DNA of 64,000 bases from Blastocystis sp. Blastoise (lineage: Eukaryota; Sar; Bigyra; Opalinata; Blastocystidae), in the NCBI GenBank assembly GCA_039096225.1, contig JBBPEB010000029.1, positions 434,001-498,000 of the forward strand, read 5' to 3'. This document shows, in pieces, positions 1-14,694 of the stretch. A program made the translations under genes and the position numbers. The notes below the pieces were generated by a model. That model was not told the origin of the DNA. It searched no databases and saw nothing but the letters and a program-made list of their open reading frames with translations. The first letter of the stretch is position 1. Every line of letters starts with the position of its first letter.

Positions 1-7
1 ATTATAA

Positions 8-778
8 TTAATTTCCTCTTGGTTTTAATACGGATATATACCAAGGATTCTTCACAATATAACAGAATGTATATATAAGGAAAAGAGTAATAAATACTAA
101 AACAGCAGTATTAATATATTCTCCTTTATTTTCTTTACCAGGCTATATATATATGTTATATATATATTATTATTATTATTATATAAATTATATATACTTT
201 AGCTCCAAATTCAATGAGATATAATACAGCCATACAACAAGCAATATCTATATATATATATATAAGTTATGATTATTATGATTATTATTATGATTATTAT
301 GATTATTATATATATATACTTAGTACACCCGTAATAAGTCCTTCTAGGACGAATTGTCCCTGGCCATTTCTACTGAATACTTCGCATCCCTGTTGAGTAC
401 AATACATAAATGGAGGCTCTTTAATAATATCATAGATAAGACCTGACACTGCAAGGGCATATCTATTTATATAGTTATATACATAGTTATATATATAGTT
501 ATATACATAGTTATATATATAGAGAGAAATAAAATGTTATTTCATATATATATATCATTATTTAAAAACATTGTAATAATATTAATTTTAAATATATATA
601 TATATATAATAATGAATAATATATACACCATTAAGCAAAGAACTAAATAATAGAATTTATGGCCCACAATCTTATATATATTTTCAGCTTTAAATAAATA
701 GAGATAAGCAGCCAAAGGGAGCCCAAATATAAATACACAACTGATAATAACCTGAGGCCAAGGGAAACGATATATAGG

Positions 779-810
<32 letters not shown>

Positions 811-904
811 TTAGTATTATTGAATAAACTAATAATAATAATAATAATATCTCAAATAATAATAATATCTCAAATAAGAATAATAATAGATGTATTTATA
901 AAAC

Positions 905-939
<35 letters not shown>

Positions 940-1554
940 TAAGAGCCAATTTACTACGAATAAAAGAGGCATAATGTTCTGCTCTTAAGGCGCCTTCGAC
1001 GTTGTGATTCATCATATTATCTTCAGGAAGCTATATATATATATATAGAATATAAAAGATTGAATATAGAATATATATAATAAATACTATATAATAAATA
1101 CTATATAATATAATTTATTTATAATAATAAAAATATAAAATAAAAAATATAAATATACTTTCTTATTAATATGAAGAGTACGAGGAATAAAAGCAAAGTT
1201 AGGAATACTTTCAAATTCATGATATTTAAATACACGAGGAGCATTCTCATGTAATACACGAATAAATAAAATATTATTTTCAGGATTTTCCATTTTATCA
1301 TAGCAAGAAGCTAATAAATTAAATTCGGTGTTTGAGTTTCTACAAGTACCACAATGATAACGAGAAGATAAAACAGTATAAAGAACAAACGCATCAAAAT
1401 CTCTTCTTTGTCTTAAAATATATTCTTGATATTGATCATCATTTAATGTGACAATACCATTCTTTTTTAATTTACTCAAAGTTTCAAAATTTGAAGAAGC
1501 AGTAGCTTGACATAAAATTAAGCTTGCAATTATAAACAAAGAAAGACGAAACAT
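8..1554 (-). CDS. OST3: Oligosaccharyltransferase subunit Ost3/Ost6 (TUSC3/MAGT1 family)
   Basis: ER-membrane subunit of oligosaccharyltransferase; family members use a lumenal thioredoxin-fold domain to hold partly oxidised acceptor proteins for N-glycosylation. Exons that join in frame: 1159-1554, 938-1030, 627-751, 320-462, 198-247, 8-142, giving about 313 residues, close to family size. The N-terminus MFRLSLFIIASLILC is a signal peptide. A CGTC redox motif follows the strand DAFVLYTV, as in the family thioredoxin domain, and a later SIPNFAFIPR stretch fits the cis-Pro loop. Four hydrophobic segments follow; GQGQFVLEG matches the conserved Ost3 segment between TM3 and TM4. The acceptor of exon 3 is the least certain: CTCAG at 752-753 keeps frame, but the sequence just upstream (frame RFPWPQ) also looks coding. 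The gene starts 363 bp from a divergent RING gene. Confidence 0.9.
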
Positions 1555-1917
1555 GGTTCTATAGATAGTTTATAAATAGAACATCTATAAAATAAAACAA
1601 ACGTACATTATATCTTCTCTTGTAGATACGATAACAACGATATAATCTATCAATAGTCTTTTAATAAAAACATATCACATTCTTTAATGATTTTCATGGG
1701 AAATTGAAAAGAGACAAAAACACAGCGATTCTTGCAGACTAGAAGTTCATGAAGAATCCCACGGGAATACACGTCGAACAAGAAGAATTTTCGTTTTCTC
1801 TCAAGAATTCAGCGAGTTCTTATTCTTTTTTCTGTTTCTTTAATTATTATTTCTGTTTATATCAATTTCATTTTCTATTTTACTGTTTATAATACCTTGT
1901 TGATTTAAAAAAATAAA
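1555..1917. promoter_or_regulatory. Divergent intergenic region Ost3 / RNF5-like
   Basis: Start codons of two genes face away from each other across 363 bp. The stretch is less TA-monotonous than introns and is T-rich towards the RING gene. No specific motif can be named; a shared promoter is inferred from geometry only. Confidence 0.4.
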
Positions 1918-3009
1918 ATGTCATCGGAATACGAAACATCTCAATCAAATGAGAAAGAAGAAGATAAAGAGAATCTTCTCGAGTGTAACATATGTTATGA
2001 AAATGCACATAAACCTGTTTTGACACCTTGTGGACACATTTTCTGGTAAATTCTTAGTTTTTATTCATTTTATAATACTTTTAATATCTCATAGTTGGCC
2101 TTGTTTATATGAAGTAGGATAATTATGACTAAATTTTGATCTAAATTTATATTTAGTGGCTTAATTATGGTCATCAAACTTGTCCTGTTTGTAAAGGAGC
2201 TATTTCTAAAGAATCTCTTATTCCTATATATGGGAAGGGATCTGATCATAAGGATCCAAGAGATGAAGCTATTCCTGAACGACCTGAAGGACATCGAGCT
2301 CCACCACCTCCACAAGTATCTATTACATTTAATAATATATTTTTGTTTTTTTATTATTATTATGTATATTTTATTCGTTTTTAATTATATTTATATTATT
2401 CGTTTATAATTATATTTATTTTAAGCTAATAAAATATTTTTTTTTTCTATATATATACTCATGTTTCATATAGAATAATTTCTTTAATTTTGATACATTT
2501 GGTAATTTGGGTAATGCTTTTTTCCCGGGATATGCTGCCGCCAATGTAGGTGGTGTTAATATTATGTTTGGTGGTACTCTTGGTCTTATTCCTTTACTTA
2601 TTAATGGAGTTTATGTATATTTATTATATATTTATTATTATTATTATTTTTCATTTAAATTGATATTATTTTTATTATATATATATTTATATATACATAT
2701 TCTATATAGTCACTTGCAAGAACATTTATGAGTATATATATTCTATATATATTAATTATTTTACAAATGAATATAATAATATATATTTATATATATGTAT
2801 ATATAATGATATGTATAGCATCACAAAATACTACTGCTGCTCCAGGTAGAAATAATAATCCTCTCTGGGAAAATAATAATAATACAAATAATGCAAATAA
2901 TAATAATAATCTAAATAATAATGAGGGTACTATGCAGAATAGAGAGCAAATAACGCAGATTATTATTGTGATTGTTCTCTTCTTCCTATTATCTTGGTTC
3001 ATTCAATAA
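1918..3009 (+). CDS. RNF5/RNF185-like membrane-anchored RING E3 ubiquitin ligase
   Basis: Six exons join without a stop: 1918-2045, 2095-2113, 2157-2315, 2474-2614, 2710-2731, 2819-3009 (219 residues). The RING lies near residues 22-65: CNIC, then PCGHIFCWPC, then CPVC, a complete C3HC4 set with the Trp typical of E2-binding RINGs. It is followed by IPIYGKG and a Pro-rich stretch, as in RNF5/RNF185/RMA1. A hydrophobic Gly-rich segment (exon 4), an Asn-rich linker and a C-terminal transmembrane helix (IIIVIVLFFLLSWF) place it in the ER or mitochondrial outer membrane with the RING in the cytosol. Family members act in ER-associated degradation. Exon 2 is only 19 bases. Whether it is the RNF5 or RNF185 counterpart cannot be decided. 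Confidence 0.9.
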
Positions 3010-3312
3010 AAATGTATACTTTTGAAACAATTATTGCTTGTATTATTATTTATGTTTTCTTTTTTGTTGTGTGTCAATATTAGTTCTTTATTTTAAAAGT
3101 AGTTATATTATTTAATTATGTTGTTTTATAAAAATTTTAATAATTAAAAAAAATCTAACCATAAAAATATACAAGAAGAATAAAAGACAACAAAGTAATA
3201 TAAAATAATAATGTCTAATGATTTTTGATAATTCCCGATAAATTTATTCATACAAATTAACTAATTCATTCATCCATGTATATATGAAATGTAGAAGTAG
3301 TTATATATATAT
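3010..3312. other. Convergent spacer, nothing else seen
   Basis: 303 bp between the 3' ends of the RING and Bfr1-like genes; AT-rich, no ORF or structured repeat. It must hold both 3' UTRs and poly(A) signals. Confidence 0.5.
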
Positions 3313-3618
3313 TTATAATTCTTGTTTAGCAAGAGCTTCCTTAACATCAGAACCACGAGGAAGATTAACAAATAAATCCTTTCTCTTTTCAATTTGTTCA
3401 ACAGTCTGTTTAAGATCTTCTTTCTTTGTAGGAATAGGAACTTGAATAGAATTGAACATATCAAGAGTTTCAAAAGTATGTTGAAGAACAACCTTCTTAG
3501 TAGAAGCAACAGTCTTCTTAGCCTTCTTCACTTTAGTAACTATATATATATAATATAACATTTAGTAATAATCATAAAAAAAGTATTATAGATAAAAATA
3601 AAAAAGATAATAAAAAAG

Positions 3619-3693
<75 letters not shown>

Positions 3694-5333
3694 CTATATA
3701 CCACTTCCAAAGAAGTCTTCATCTTGCTTTTTGAATAACTTAAGATCCTTAGCTTTTTCTTCTTTAGATTTATCTTCCTTAGTTTCAGAAGTCTTCTTAG
3801 CTTCATTAGCATGAGTATTTTCACCAATATAAGCCTTACAATAAGTAAGAAGACGATCACAAACATTAATTTCCTTTTCAAAAGGAGGTAATTTAGCTAA
3901 TTCAGCTTCAACAGCAGCTTGTTTGGCTTGTTGTTCTCTCTCATATTGTCTATCTTCAAGAATATGTTTAGCATCTCTTTGCTTATAGATATTACCAATA
4001 TTACCATAGTAAAGCTCTTCATTCTTTTTAAATTCTTCAAAAGCTTGTTTCTTTTCAGCATATTTATTATCAACTTCTTTCTTAATTTCATCTTTCTTAG
4101 CATAAATAGCCTTAACGGGATCTTCTTCATTAGTCTTAGAAGCATCGAGAATCTATAGAATAATAATAATAATAATAATAATAATAAACATAATAAACAT
4201 AATAAACATAATAATAATATATATATATACATCTTGAAGAGATTTCATATTAGCCGATAATTCATCAAGAGTAGCTTTAGTTTCATTGATTTTAGTATAT
4301 AATTCTTTCATTTCATCACGAATCTTTTGAATATCACCACGAACATCCTTAAACTTAGAAGCTTCATTGAGTTGCTTCTATATATATATATGAATAAATA
4401 TAATAATAATAATATATATATAACTATAATAACATTCAATATAAACATAATAATAATCAACATACTCTAAGTTCAGAAATCTTCTTATTAATATTCTTTT
4501 CTTCATTAAGATTAACAGATTCAGTAGCTATATATAAATAAATATTATAATTAAAAAAAAAGAAAAATAACAAATAGTATAATTTCTAAAAAAAAAATAA
4601 TAATAATAATACTTACAAAGTTTAAATTCTAAATCACTAATTCTTTCTTCAATAGCTTCAGGCTTAAGAGTAGACTTTTCTCTTTGAGCTTTATCTAAAG
4701 CATCTAATTGAGTAAGCTTAGCTTTCTTGGCATTAACAGTATCAAATAAAGATTTTTTAGTCTTAAGGGCTTCACTGAATTTAGCTCTAAGAGAAGATAA
4801 ATCAGCAATAGTAGCATATCTACCTTCTTTCTTAGATTTACGTTCAGTAAGAATAGCTTCAACATCTTTTTGAAGATCATCAGATTTCTTTCTTAAATCA
4901 GCAATTTGATCATCAATCTTCTTTTGAGCTCTAGCTAAATCTTCCTTAACAGGTTTGTTATACTTAGGATAAGGAGTATCAACAATCTTTTGGAGTTCTT
5001 CGTCAGAAAGAGCAAGTAAATCTTCTTTCTTATAAGTAACTCTATTACGATGTTGCTTCTTGGAAGCATCAGCAGCTTCAGCAACAACTTCAGTAGTTTC
5101 AGGAGCTACTTCAGTAGCTTCAGGAGCTACTTCAGCAGTTTCAGGAACTTCAACAACAGCAGGAGTTTCAACGGGAGCAGAAACTTCAACTTCAGCAGGA
5201 ACAGGAACACTTTCAGTAACAGTAGGAACGTCAGACACTAAAATTTACAAAAAATGAATTAGACATAACGTTTATAAAAATTTTTAGATTTCAATATTAT
5301 TCATGAAATATCTTGTTATTTTATATATATACT
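3313..5333 (-). CDS. BFR1: Bfr1-like coiled-coil mRNP protein
   Basis: Yeast Bfr1 is an mRNP/polysome-associated coiled-coil protein at the ER linked to secretion and nuclear segregation. The product here is a long charged coiled coil of about 500 residues. It has a Val/Pro/Glu-rich acidic N-terminus (PAEVEVSAPVE type repeats), then YKKEDLLALSDEELQKIVDT, long Lys/Glu heptads, and a C-terminus with a predicted helix ending LAKQEL. Major coding exons lie at about 4617-5237, 4465-4530, 4240-4375, 3700-4152 and 3313-3540. No ATG precedes SDVPTV in frame; the exon opens with TG after TTTTAG at 5238-5239. An exon ending in A at 5333 before GTATATAT (5331-5332) supplies A|TG, so the start codon appears to be split by an intron. 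Family assignment rests on architecture and motif recall, not on catalytic residues. Confidence 0.75.
3620..3691. repeat. (ATA)n microsatellite in a Bfr1-like intron
   Basis: About 24 uninterrupted AAT/ATA units inside the last intron of the coiled-coil gene, between the exon ending EDFFGS and the exon beginning VTKVKKAKK. Confidence 0.9.
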
Positions 5334-6216
5334 TATAACCGGGAACACAAGAATATTAACAAAGAACAGAACGAAATTATATAAAATGCATGACAATAAA
5401 AAAGTCATTATTATTTCGTGAACATTTGACCCTATTTCACATTTGGATTTGGGTTTTTCTACAGGAGCTCTTTTCATAATTATGGCACTTATATTTCCAA
5501 AAGATCTAATAATTTTCTATTTTGTTTTTCTCACTTAGACATTTTTTCATGATTATTTTTGCTAGAGGGACTGTACTTCAGTTTCATTTCCTTTTCTGTA
5601 TTTCACTGAACATATATATTATTACATCTATTCTTAACAAATCTAATCAGTATCTAGATTATATCAAAACTTAACTAGTATTTAAGTGAAAATCATTATA
5701 TTTTGATACTATAATTCTATTATTAAATTTGTTTCTTTTTTAAAATCTATTACTGAATCTTCGAAAAGCGAAATAATTAAAAATGATTCACAACAAAAAC
5801 AAAAAATGACATAAAAATTGTTGTTTTTCAGAAAAAACATTTTAGAGATATAAGGAATGTTAACTTATAAGTCATACATTATACTTAATAAGTTTTACTT
5901 ACAATACAAGCTTGTATATAATATATCAACCACACAGATATCATTTATTTCTATTTTATTATATCTATCATTCTATTATATTCGTGAGTACATTATTCAA
6001 TCAAAATAAAAAATAATATACTAATTTAAAAATGAAGTTATTGTGAAGACTATGAAATATTTAAATTACAGTGAATGAGCAAGAGATATTCGCGGGTTTT
6101 AAAAATGAGAAATTTGTGATTTTTCTTAAAACAATTTCAAGTTCAGAGAATAGCTAACTCGGGTTGTTTCTGAATAATTATTAATATATTATAATAAAAA
6201 GTTATTTCAAAGAGTA
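5334..6216. other. Divergent intergenic region Bfr1-like / RPA43
   Basis: About 0.88 kb between two divergent genes, T-rich and A-rich blocks, no ORF of note. The part next to 5333 must contain the 5' UTR exon of the Bfr1-like gene (CCCGGTTATAA before the donor). No other element recognised. Confidence 0.45.
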
Positions 6217-7095
6217 ATGGAAGCTGAAGGACCATTTGTTGAAACAGAAATTATTTTTGAAGTCTGTTTACTTCCCTCCGATCTCACAAATCTTATGGAT
6301 GGTGTAAAGAAGAGTCTTTATTCCCAACTCATGAAATATTGTGAAGAAGTTCATGGAGTTCTTATATCTATGAGTAAAATAAACATTATCAATCAAAGTT
6401 CTGCAATCGTTGATGAATCCCCTTATCTTCGTTTCAATGTTCAAGCTAAGGTTGTTGCATTCCAACCTAAACGTGGAATGATTTTATCTGGTATCGTAAA
6501 TAAGGTATATTGTTTTATTTATTATGTTTGATATTTATTTTTTAATTATATTATATTTATTTTATTATGTTTATTATATTTATTCCTATTATACAGACTA
6601 CTGCAAACACTATTGGTTTACTAGTTTATGGTGTTTTCAATGCTTCTATTCCTGAAGACTTATTAAGCGAAAATTATAAATATGATATTAATAAAGAACA
6701 ATGGTATTTATAATATTATATATATTAATAATAATAATAGTAATATATATATATATATATATATATAGGTTATATGATGAAGATGTTGTTGAAGTAGGAA
6801 ATAGTATTCCATTCAGAGTTGAAAGGTATATATATAAATATAATCAATATAATAAAATACAATCAATATATTTATAAATAAAATCAATATAATAAAATAC
6901 AATCAATATATTTATAAATACAATCAATATAATAAAATACAATCAATATATATATAAATAAAATCAATATAATAAAATACAATCAATATATATATATTAT
7001 TTTTATTTCCTTAATGCTATATATAATTTTATCTCTAAAATAGATTAAATGAGACTATTGGCATCTTAAATATTACAGGAAGTGTAAAGGAATAA
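6217..7095 (+). CDS. RPA43: RNA polymerase I subunit RPA43 (POLR1F), short form
   Basis: RPA43 with RPA14 forms the stalk of RNA polymerase I and contacts the initiation factor Rrn3. Exons 6217-6504, 6597-6703, 6769-6825 and 7044-7095 join in frame to 167 residues. The N-terminal part is an RPB7-like tip domain (IIFEVCLLPSDL, then a helix GVKKSLYSQLMKY). The part from FNVQAKVVAFQPKRGMILSG to TIGLLVYGVFNASI is the start of the OB domain; VFNASI is the RPA43 hallmark, as opposed to RPB7 or RPC25. At 167 residues it is about half the yeast or human length and lacks the long acidic tail. The third intron carries a 40-bp tandem repeat. Confidence 0.85.
6838..6995. repeat. Roughly 40-bp tandem repeat in RPA43 intron 3
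   Basis: About four copies of a unit containing ATCAATATAATAAAATACA, differing at a few positions, fill most of the intron between 6826 and 7043. Confidence 0.8.
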
Positions 7096-7656
7096 ATAAT
7101 ATAACTCTATTTGTACAACTATTCTACTATTATTTCTCCTCTATGTATGTATTTTTTTCTTACAATCGTATATGTTTCTATTTATTATGTCGTTCTGTGT
7201 GTATATTTTAAAGCTGTTTTGTTATTCTTTTAATAAGAGTTATAACTACTTTTTTATATCTAATTAAATCAAATATAAGTTTTTCCTATTCATATTTCTC
7301 ATTCAATTACTCTCTATTTATAAAGTTGTTCTTATCATCCAAACAGTATATACATAGCTACTATTTTTTTTAATCTATTCAAAAATTATACAAAGATAGT
7401 CACTTATTGATTTATATAATAATAAAGAGATATACATATATACTTTGAACAAAACTATGGAATAATTGTATATGGACGTAAAAACATTGAAAAATAAAAT
7501 TTTAAAAAAAATTAACAATATACACAAAAAAAACAGAATATATACTTGAAAAACACTTTTAAAAATATCATAATATATCTATATTATCATATATTATAAA
7601 TAGAACTATTTTAGAAAATATATATACAAATAACAAATAATAAAAAGCATATTAAT
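7096..7656. other. Convergent spacer, no gene seen
   Basis: 561 bp between the 3' ends of RPA43 and the BTB-TLDc gene. T-rich then A-rich, no ORF, no hairpin that stands out. Confidence 0.5.
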
Positions 7657-9469
7657 TTATTGTTGAATCCCCCAAACTTCATAATCATCAACAATAAAAT
7701 GATTATCAACATCGGCCTTGTCGGTATTCACAAATAATGAATATTTCTGAGAAGTGTTGAAAACAGCTGAGCAATCTCCACGGCAATACGATTTATTATT
7801 ACGATGGCAATCATCACGTATACTAATATCATTTCCAATTATTTGTGGTCCTATCGCTTTATCACAACCTATTCCATAACTCTTATCACTTGCATAATAC
7901 TCATATTTAGTAGGAGGAATACCATGTTCATTACTTAAAGTAAATAAAAACTCTTTTGAATATGGCTTGAAACCTATAAAATATATATAACTATATATTC
8001 TATATTTGATAGTGTGAATAATATATATATATATAATCTTTATAAATTCTTATTATCTTTATAAATTAATAGAATCTTTATAAATTTATAGAATCTTTAT
8101 AATTATCTAAATATATACCACTTTCACAATCCCAACTTTGATCTGTATATCCTCCAAATATATTAATACATTTATTATGACCTATATGTTTAACTAGAGT
8201 TACTGTTTCTCCTTTATTATCACATAATTCATGGAATTTCTGAACAGAATAATCGTGATCAGAAGCTCTATATAGAATTATTATAGAATTATAATTAGCA
8301 TATTACTATATTATTATATTATTATTTATAAAATAACAATAAAAAATTAAAAAAATATATCATAAACACAACAATAATGAAATAAATATATCTTATAAAT
8401 ACCTGTATAAAAGCTTCCATTTCTTTTCGCAACCTAACCATTGAATTAATGGAGTTTCCATGATTTTTGTTTCAATAATATTTGAATTTAGGAAAGATCG
8501 AGTCTTAAATGATATTTCTTCTTGAACTAATGATTTTCCTTTTTCACCAAATAAATCAAACATTTCTGATTCAAGTAATGTTTTATCTATTGTCTGTATA
8601 GAATCTTTAGGAATATTGATTATATTATTCTTTATATATTGGTAAATATAATCAATATATTTATATTCTTTATTGATATAAAGAATATCATCATCAGAGT
8701 TATAATCAACAAATCCATTTTTATACTTCATAACATAATTATCCCACAAATCATTACTTTTCATATACTTACAAAGCAAAGGAGCGTTCTGATTATTCAC
8801 AAGAAAATGAACATCGTCACCAATGACATATTGCTTGCTAGTAATACTTCTTCTTTCACGAGCTACAGTAAGAGAAGCAGGAAGTGGTAAGCCACAAAAT
8901 TCAAATAAATCAATAAATTCTAACTGATCATGATAATCATGATTACTAAAATCAATTTGTTTTCCATTAACGCAATCCAACAAATAGTAAGCTAAAGCAT
9001 CACTTCCAGTATAATCCATATATATTGATCCATCAGTTGTTCTACAGTCATCATTATATTGTTCTAATATATACGAACCTTCTAATGTTTCAAGAACACC
9101 TTTTGAAAGTTGAAATACAGGACCTGAACTTGTAAAACGAATATATTCAATTCCAGTATCTGTAGAATCACGTACAACTCTATTATTCTCACCCTTAGAA
9201 GGAGTATCTGGTTTTGTATCAGGTTTTATAGAAACTGATGGAGATTCCAAAGGAGTGCCGTTTTCACTTTCAATACAATCATTTGCAATATTACGTATAA
9301 GACGTGTTATAGATGCTCCAGAATGAATTCCAAGAGACAATACAGAGCTAAATACTGAGACAATATCACGCATTAGTTCTTCGTACACAAAAATATCATC
9401 TTTAAATCGATTAAATCGATCCAAATCAAACATTACTTTCTGCTTGACCATTTTGAATAATCTAAACAA
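7657..9469 (-). CDS. BTB/T1-like plus TLDc domain protein, copy 1
   Basis: Three exons (8403-9469, 8119-8267, 7657-7973) give 510 residues. An N-terminal helical part (FKDDIFVYEELMRDI) precedes a BTB of the potassium-channel tetramerisation type near residues 110-205 (IRFTSSGPVFQLSKGVLETL, then DGSIYMDYTG, then LLDCVNGKQIDF). The C-terminal third is a TLDc domain: ASDHDY, FHELCDNKGETVTLVKHIGH, INIFGGYTDQSWD, KEFLFTLSNEHG, and the closing VDDYEVWG. TLDc proteins elsewhere act in oxidative-stress resistance and V-ATPase regulation; the function of this BTB-TLDc combination is unknown to me. A second Met at 9449-9451 matches the start of copy 2 (32411) and may be the true start. Copy 2 lacks the first of the two introns. 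Confidence 0.85.
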
Positions 9470-10105
9470 TAGAATGTAATTAATTTAATTGAAAGAAAGT
9501 ACTAAAAAACAATTCTCAACATTTTTTTAAAAACGAATTTTCAGTATTTCAAAAAGATATCCCAACGATTCTACTTGTAAATTTTTTCTTGCATTTAAAG
9601 TACTATTATCTACTATTGGACGGTTCAGTTTGTTCTGAAATGCAATGTTTTCTTGCATGTACTAAGAGAACAGCATGATGCTTCGTATTTTTAAATAAGT
9701 ATTTTTCGTGAAATGTTCTTTTGGTGTCATTCATGTGTTACCTATCACAGTTTTTATTTTGTACGTATGTGTTTGTTGATATGGTCTGTTCCTTTTTGCT
9801 TTATTCATAATATCTTTTGGAATGAAACTTAAATTATTTGTAGACTGTTTTTTATTATATTTTTTTATCTACCGAATAGATGATATTGATCAAGTATTTA
9901 CTTGGTCTTGTAATTGAACTCTAAGACAAAAATAATTTTAATTCCATTTTGAATAGGATAGATATAATAGTATTTTTATAAACGTATATATATTGCAAAA
10001 ACGAAAATATTCAAATAGTTATTTTAATTATAAAAAAAAATAAAGAATCTTAAATATAAATAAAGCAATAAAAATAAATACATTATAAAAGTAAATATAT
10101 AGTTA
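9470..10105. other. Intergenic region upstream of BTB-TLDc copy 1
   Basis: 636 bp between the BTB-TLDc start and the RBBP4 stop codon, both on the minus strand. Mixed sequence with a somewhat higher GC part (about 9600-9780); no ORF, no RNA gene recognised. Confidence 0.45.
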
Positions 10106-12637
<2,532 letters not shown>

Positions 12638-13921
12638 GTTGTTCAAACAGTCTAACAATGAAATGATAAAAAAAGAGGCAAAAATTGAAAAAGTGTCTAA
12701 AAAACGAAACTGAGCAAGGAATAAATAAGGGAAATTATTTCAAATGTTTGTTTTTCACATAATATGATTAACACATCATAATATATTCATTTCAAAATAT
12801 ATTTTAAAGATAACTAATCATTTTTATCACATTATGAAGATTATTATTATAATTTCTGGGGATCACTTTTTTCATGATCTCCATTTTGGTTTTCATATAT
12901 TAAAACAAGTTTTTGATTCGTTGCACAATTATTAGAAACATTAAAATAATAGTGATTATATAGTAATTTTTAAAAATGAATTAAATGTGTGACTATTTTT
13001 TTTCATTTATAGTATCAAAATTTAATAGTCTTATTTCATTAATTTCGGACAATATAACAATATTTAAAAAATAATGATAATTGTCAATTAAATCTCAAGA
13101 ATTCCACACAATGTCTTCAATAGGCATTTTAAGTATTTTAATCACGTATCCAATAGTTCTAGTCTATCAACAACAGTTTCTTTCTAAAAATATATATCTT
13201 CTCTCCGAGTTAACATTTTCTATCTCTGTAGAATATGACCAAGCATGTACCAGATGTTTAGGGAATTGTATGCTCTACTGTATCCATGTATGAAGAAGTA
13301 AAATAATACGATAGAAAATTTAAAAAAATAAAATGAAACTTTAAATAAGATAGAAATAAATGTACTGATGATACAATATATTAGTGAACGATAAAATGAA
13401 GTTTTTAAATGAGAACTATGTGCATAGAAAAAAATTAAAATAATTTCTTTTTAAAAAAATATAAAAAAATGAAGTTGTTATCACCGATGGATCTATAAGT
13501 AAATAGAATAAAAAACAAAAGGAAGAAGGTCTAATAGGGTTAAAAAATAGAAAAAATAAATTATTGTTGTGTATTCATGATTATTTACAAAAAAATAAAA
13601 AATAATTTATCTGGAAAGAAAGCAAAAAGTTGGGAAAAGACAAATATTTCCGTGGAAATAAAAATACCGCAGAAAAATGAGTGGTTGCTGTATTAAAATA
13701 AAAGGTATAAAAGTTGAGAATGATTGTATTGGAAATCTCTATACAAAAATAAGGTATAATAACCAGTGGTTCAAAGCGTTTAGTGATTATAGCTTTTCCA
13801 TGAAACATAACGATTTCAAAAAACATGGCGCATCACTTTACTATTCTCTTTTCTTTTCCTTTGAAAAAAAGTTGATATACCAATAATTTATTGATTACCT
13901 TTTCCATTTGCTATAAACAAT
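12638..13921. other. Divergent intergenic region RBBP4 / eS24
   Basis: About 1.28 kb between two divergent start codons. Short ORFs (for example near 13081-13293 and 13677-13886) have no family resemblance and biased composition, so I treat them as chance. The last 60 bases before the eS24 start are pyrimidine-rich, as expected for a ribosomal-protein gene leader. Confidence 0.45.
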
Positions 13922-14335
13922 ATGGCTGACAACGCTGTTACTGTTCGTACTCACAAGTTTATGCGCAACCCTCTCTTAAAGAGACGTCAAATGGTTGTTG
14001 AAGTTCTTCACCCTAATGTAGCTAGTGTCTCCAAGGAAGATATCAAGAAACACATTGCTAAAATGTACAAAGTCAAGGACTCCAAATCTATCATTCTCTT
14101 TGGTTTCCAAGTTGCTTTCGGTGGTGGTAAATCTAAGGGTTTTGGACTTATTTATGATTCCGTCGAAGATTGCAAGAAATTCGAACGTAAATACCGTCTT
14201 GCTAGATTTGGACTTGATGAACTCAAGAAACAATCTCGTAAGATGATCAAGGAAAACAAGAACCGTCAGAAGAAGGTTTGGGGTACTGGCCGTCGTGCTG
14301 CTGCCCATAAGGCTAGAAAGGCTGATGAAGAATAA
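13922..14335 (+). CDS. RPS24: Small ribosomal subunit protein eS24
   Basis: Cytosolic 40S subunit protein, 137 residues, the usual length, in one exon, unlike nearly all its neighbours. Recognisable blocks: VRTHKFMRNPLLKRRQMVV, EVLHPNVASVSKEDI, FGFQVAFGGGKSKGFGLIYD, and the basic C-terminus ending KARKADEE. Codons here use more C- and G-ending forms (GTC, AAG, GCC) than nearby genes, consistent with high expression. Convergent with LIN9 downstream. Confidence 0.98.
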   Translation: MADNAVTVRTHKFMRNPLLKRRQMVVEVLHPNVASVSKEDIKKHIAKMYKVKDSKSIILFGFQVAFGGGKSKGFGLIYDSVEDCKKFERKYRLARFGLDELKKQSRKMIKENKNRQKKVWGTGRRAAAHKARKADEE

Positions 14336-14694
14336 ACATAAAGTATTATTTGTATGCAGCTCATGGAAATTACTTGGTAATGTAATAATCTTTAATGTTT
14401 AGTTGTATTGCCTTTTATTTTTTTCTTATTAAAAACTTTTGTAGATCAGGTTTCTTCTTCATATACTACAGTGGTCTATTTCATGTCTTCTACTTATTAT
14501 TCTATACAACATTATGATATTTAGAACTGTTTTCTTTTATTATTATTATTTTAATTTTTGAACGAAACAAATTATTTTATTACATAAGAGTGTATTATTC
14601 GCTATTTTACATTATACTATTGACATTATTTGTTTCAGAGGAGGGTAATTCTTCTAGAATTTGACTTGTGACCCTTTTGACATCTTTAAAGAAT
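14336..14694. other. Convergent spacer eS24 / LIN9
   Basis: 359 bp of AT-rich 3' flanks, no ORF or repeat recognised. Confidence 0.5.

Noticed and set aside
5050-5257. Plus-strand frames rich in Ser/Gly/Ala opposite the Bfr1-like N-terminus
   Set aside because: Mirror image of the repetitive Val/Pro/Glu coding sequence on the other strand.
13677-13886. 69-codon frame just upstream of eS24
   Set aside because: No family resemblance, overlaps another open frame on the opposite strand, and sits in the expected promoter and leader.
13976-14308. Minus-strand and second-frame ORFs over eS24
   Set aside because: The conserved ribosomal protein explains the sequence; these are shadows.
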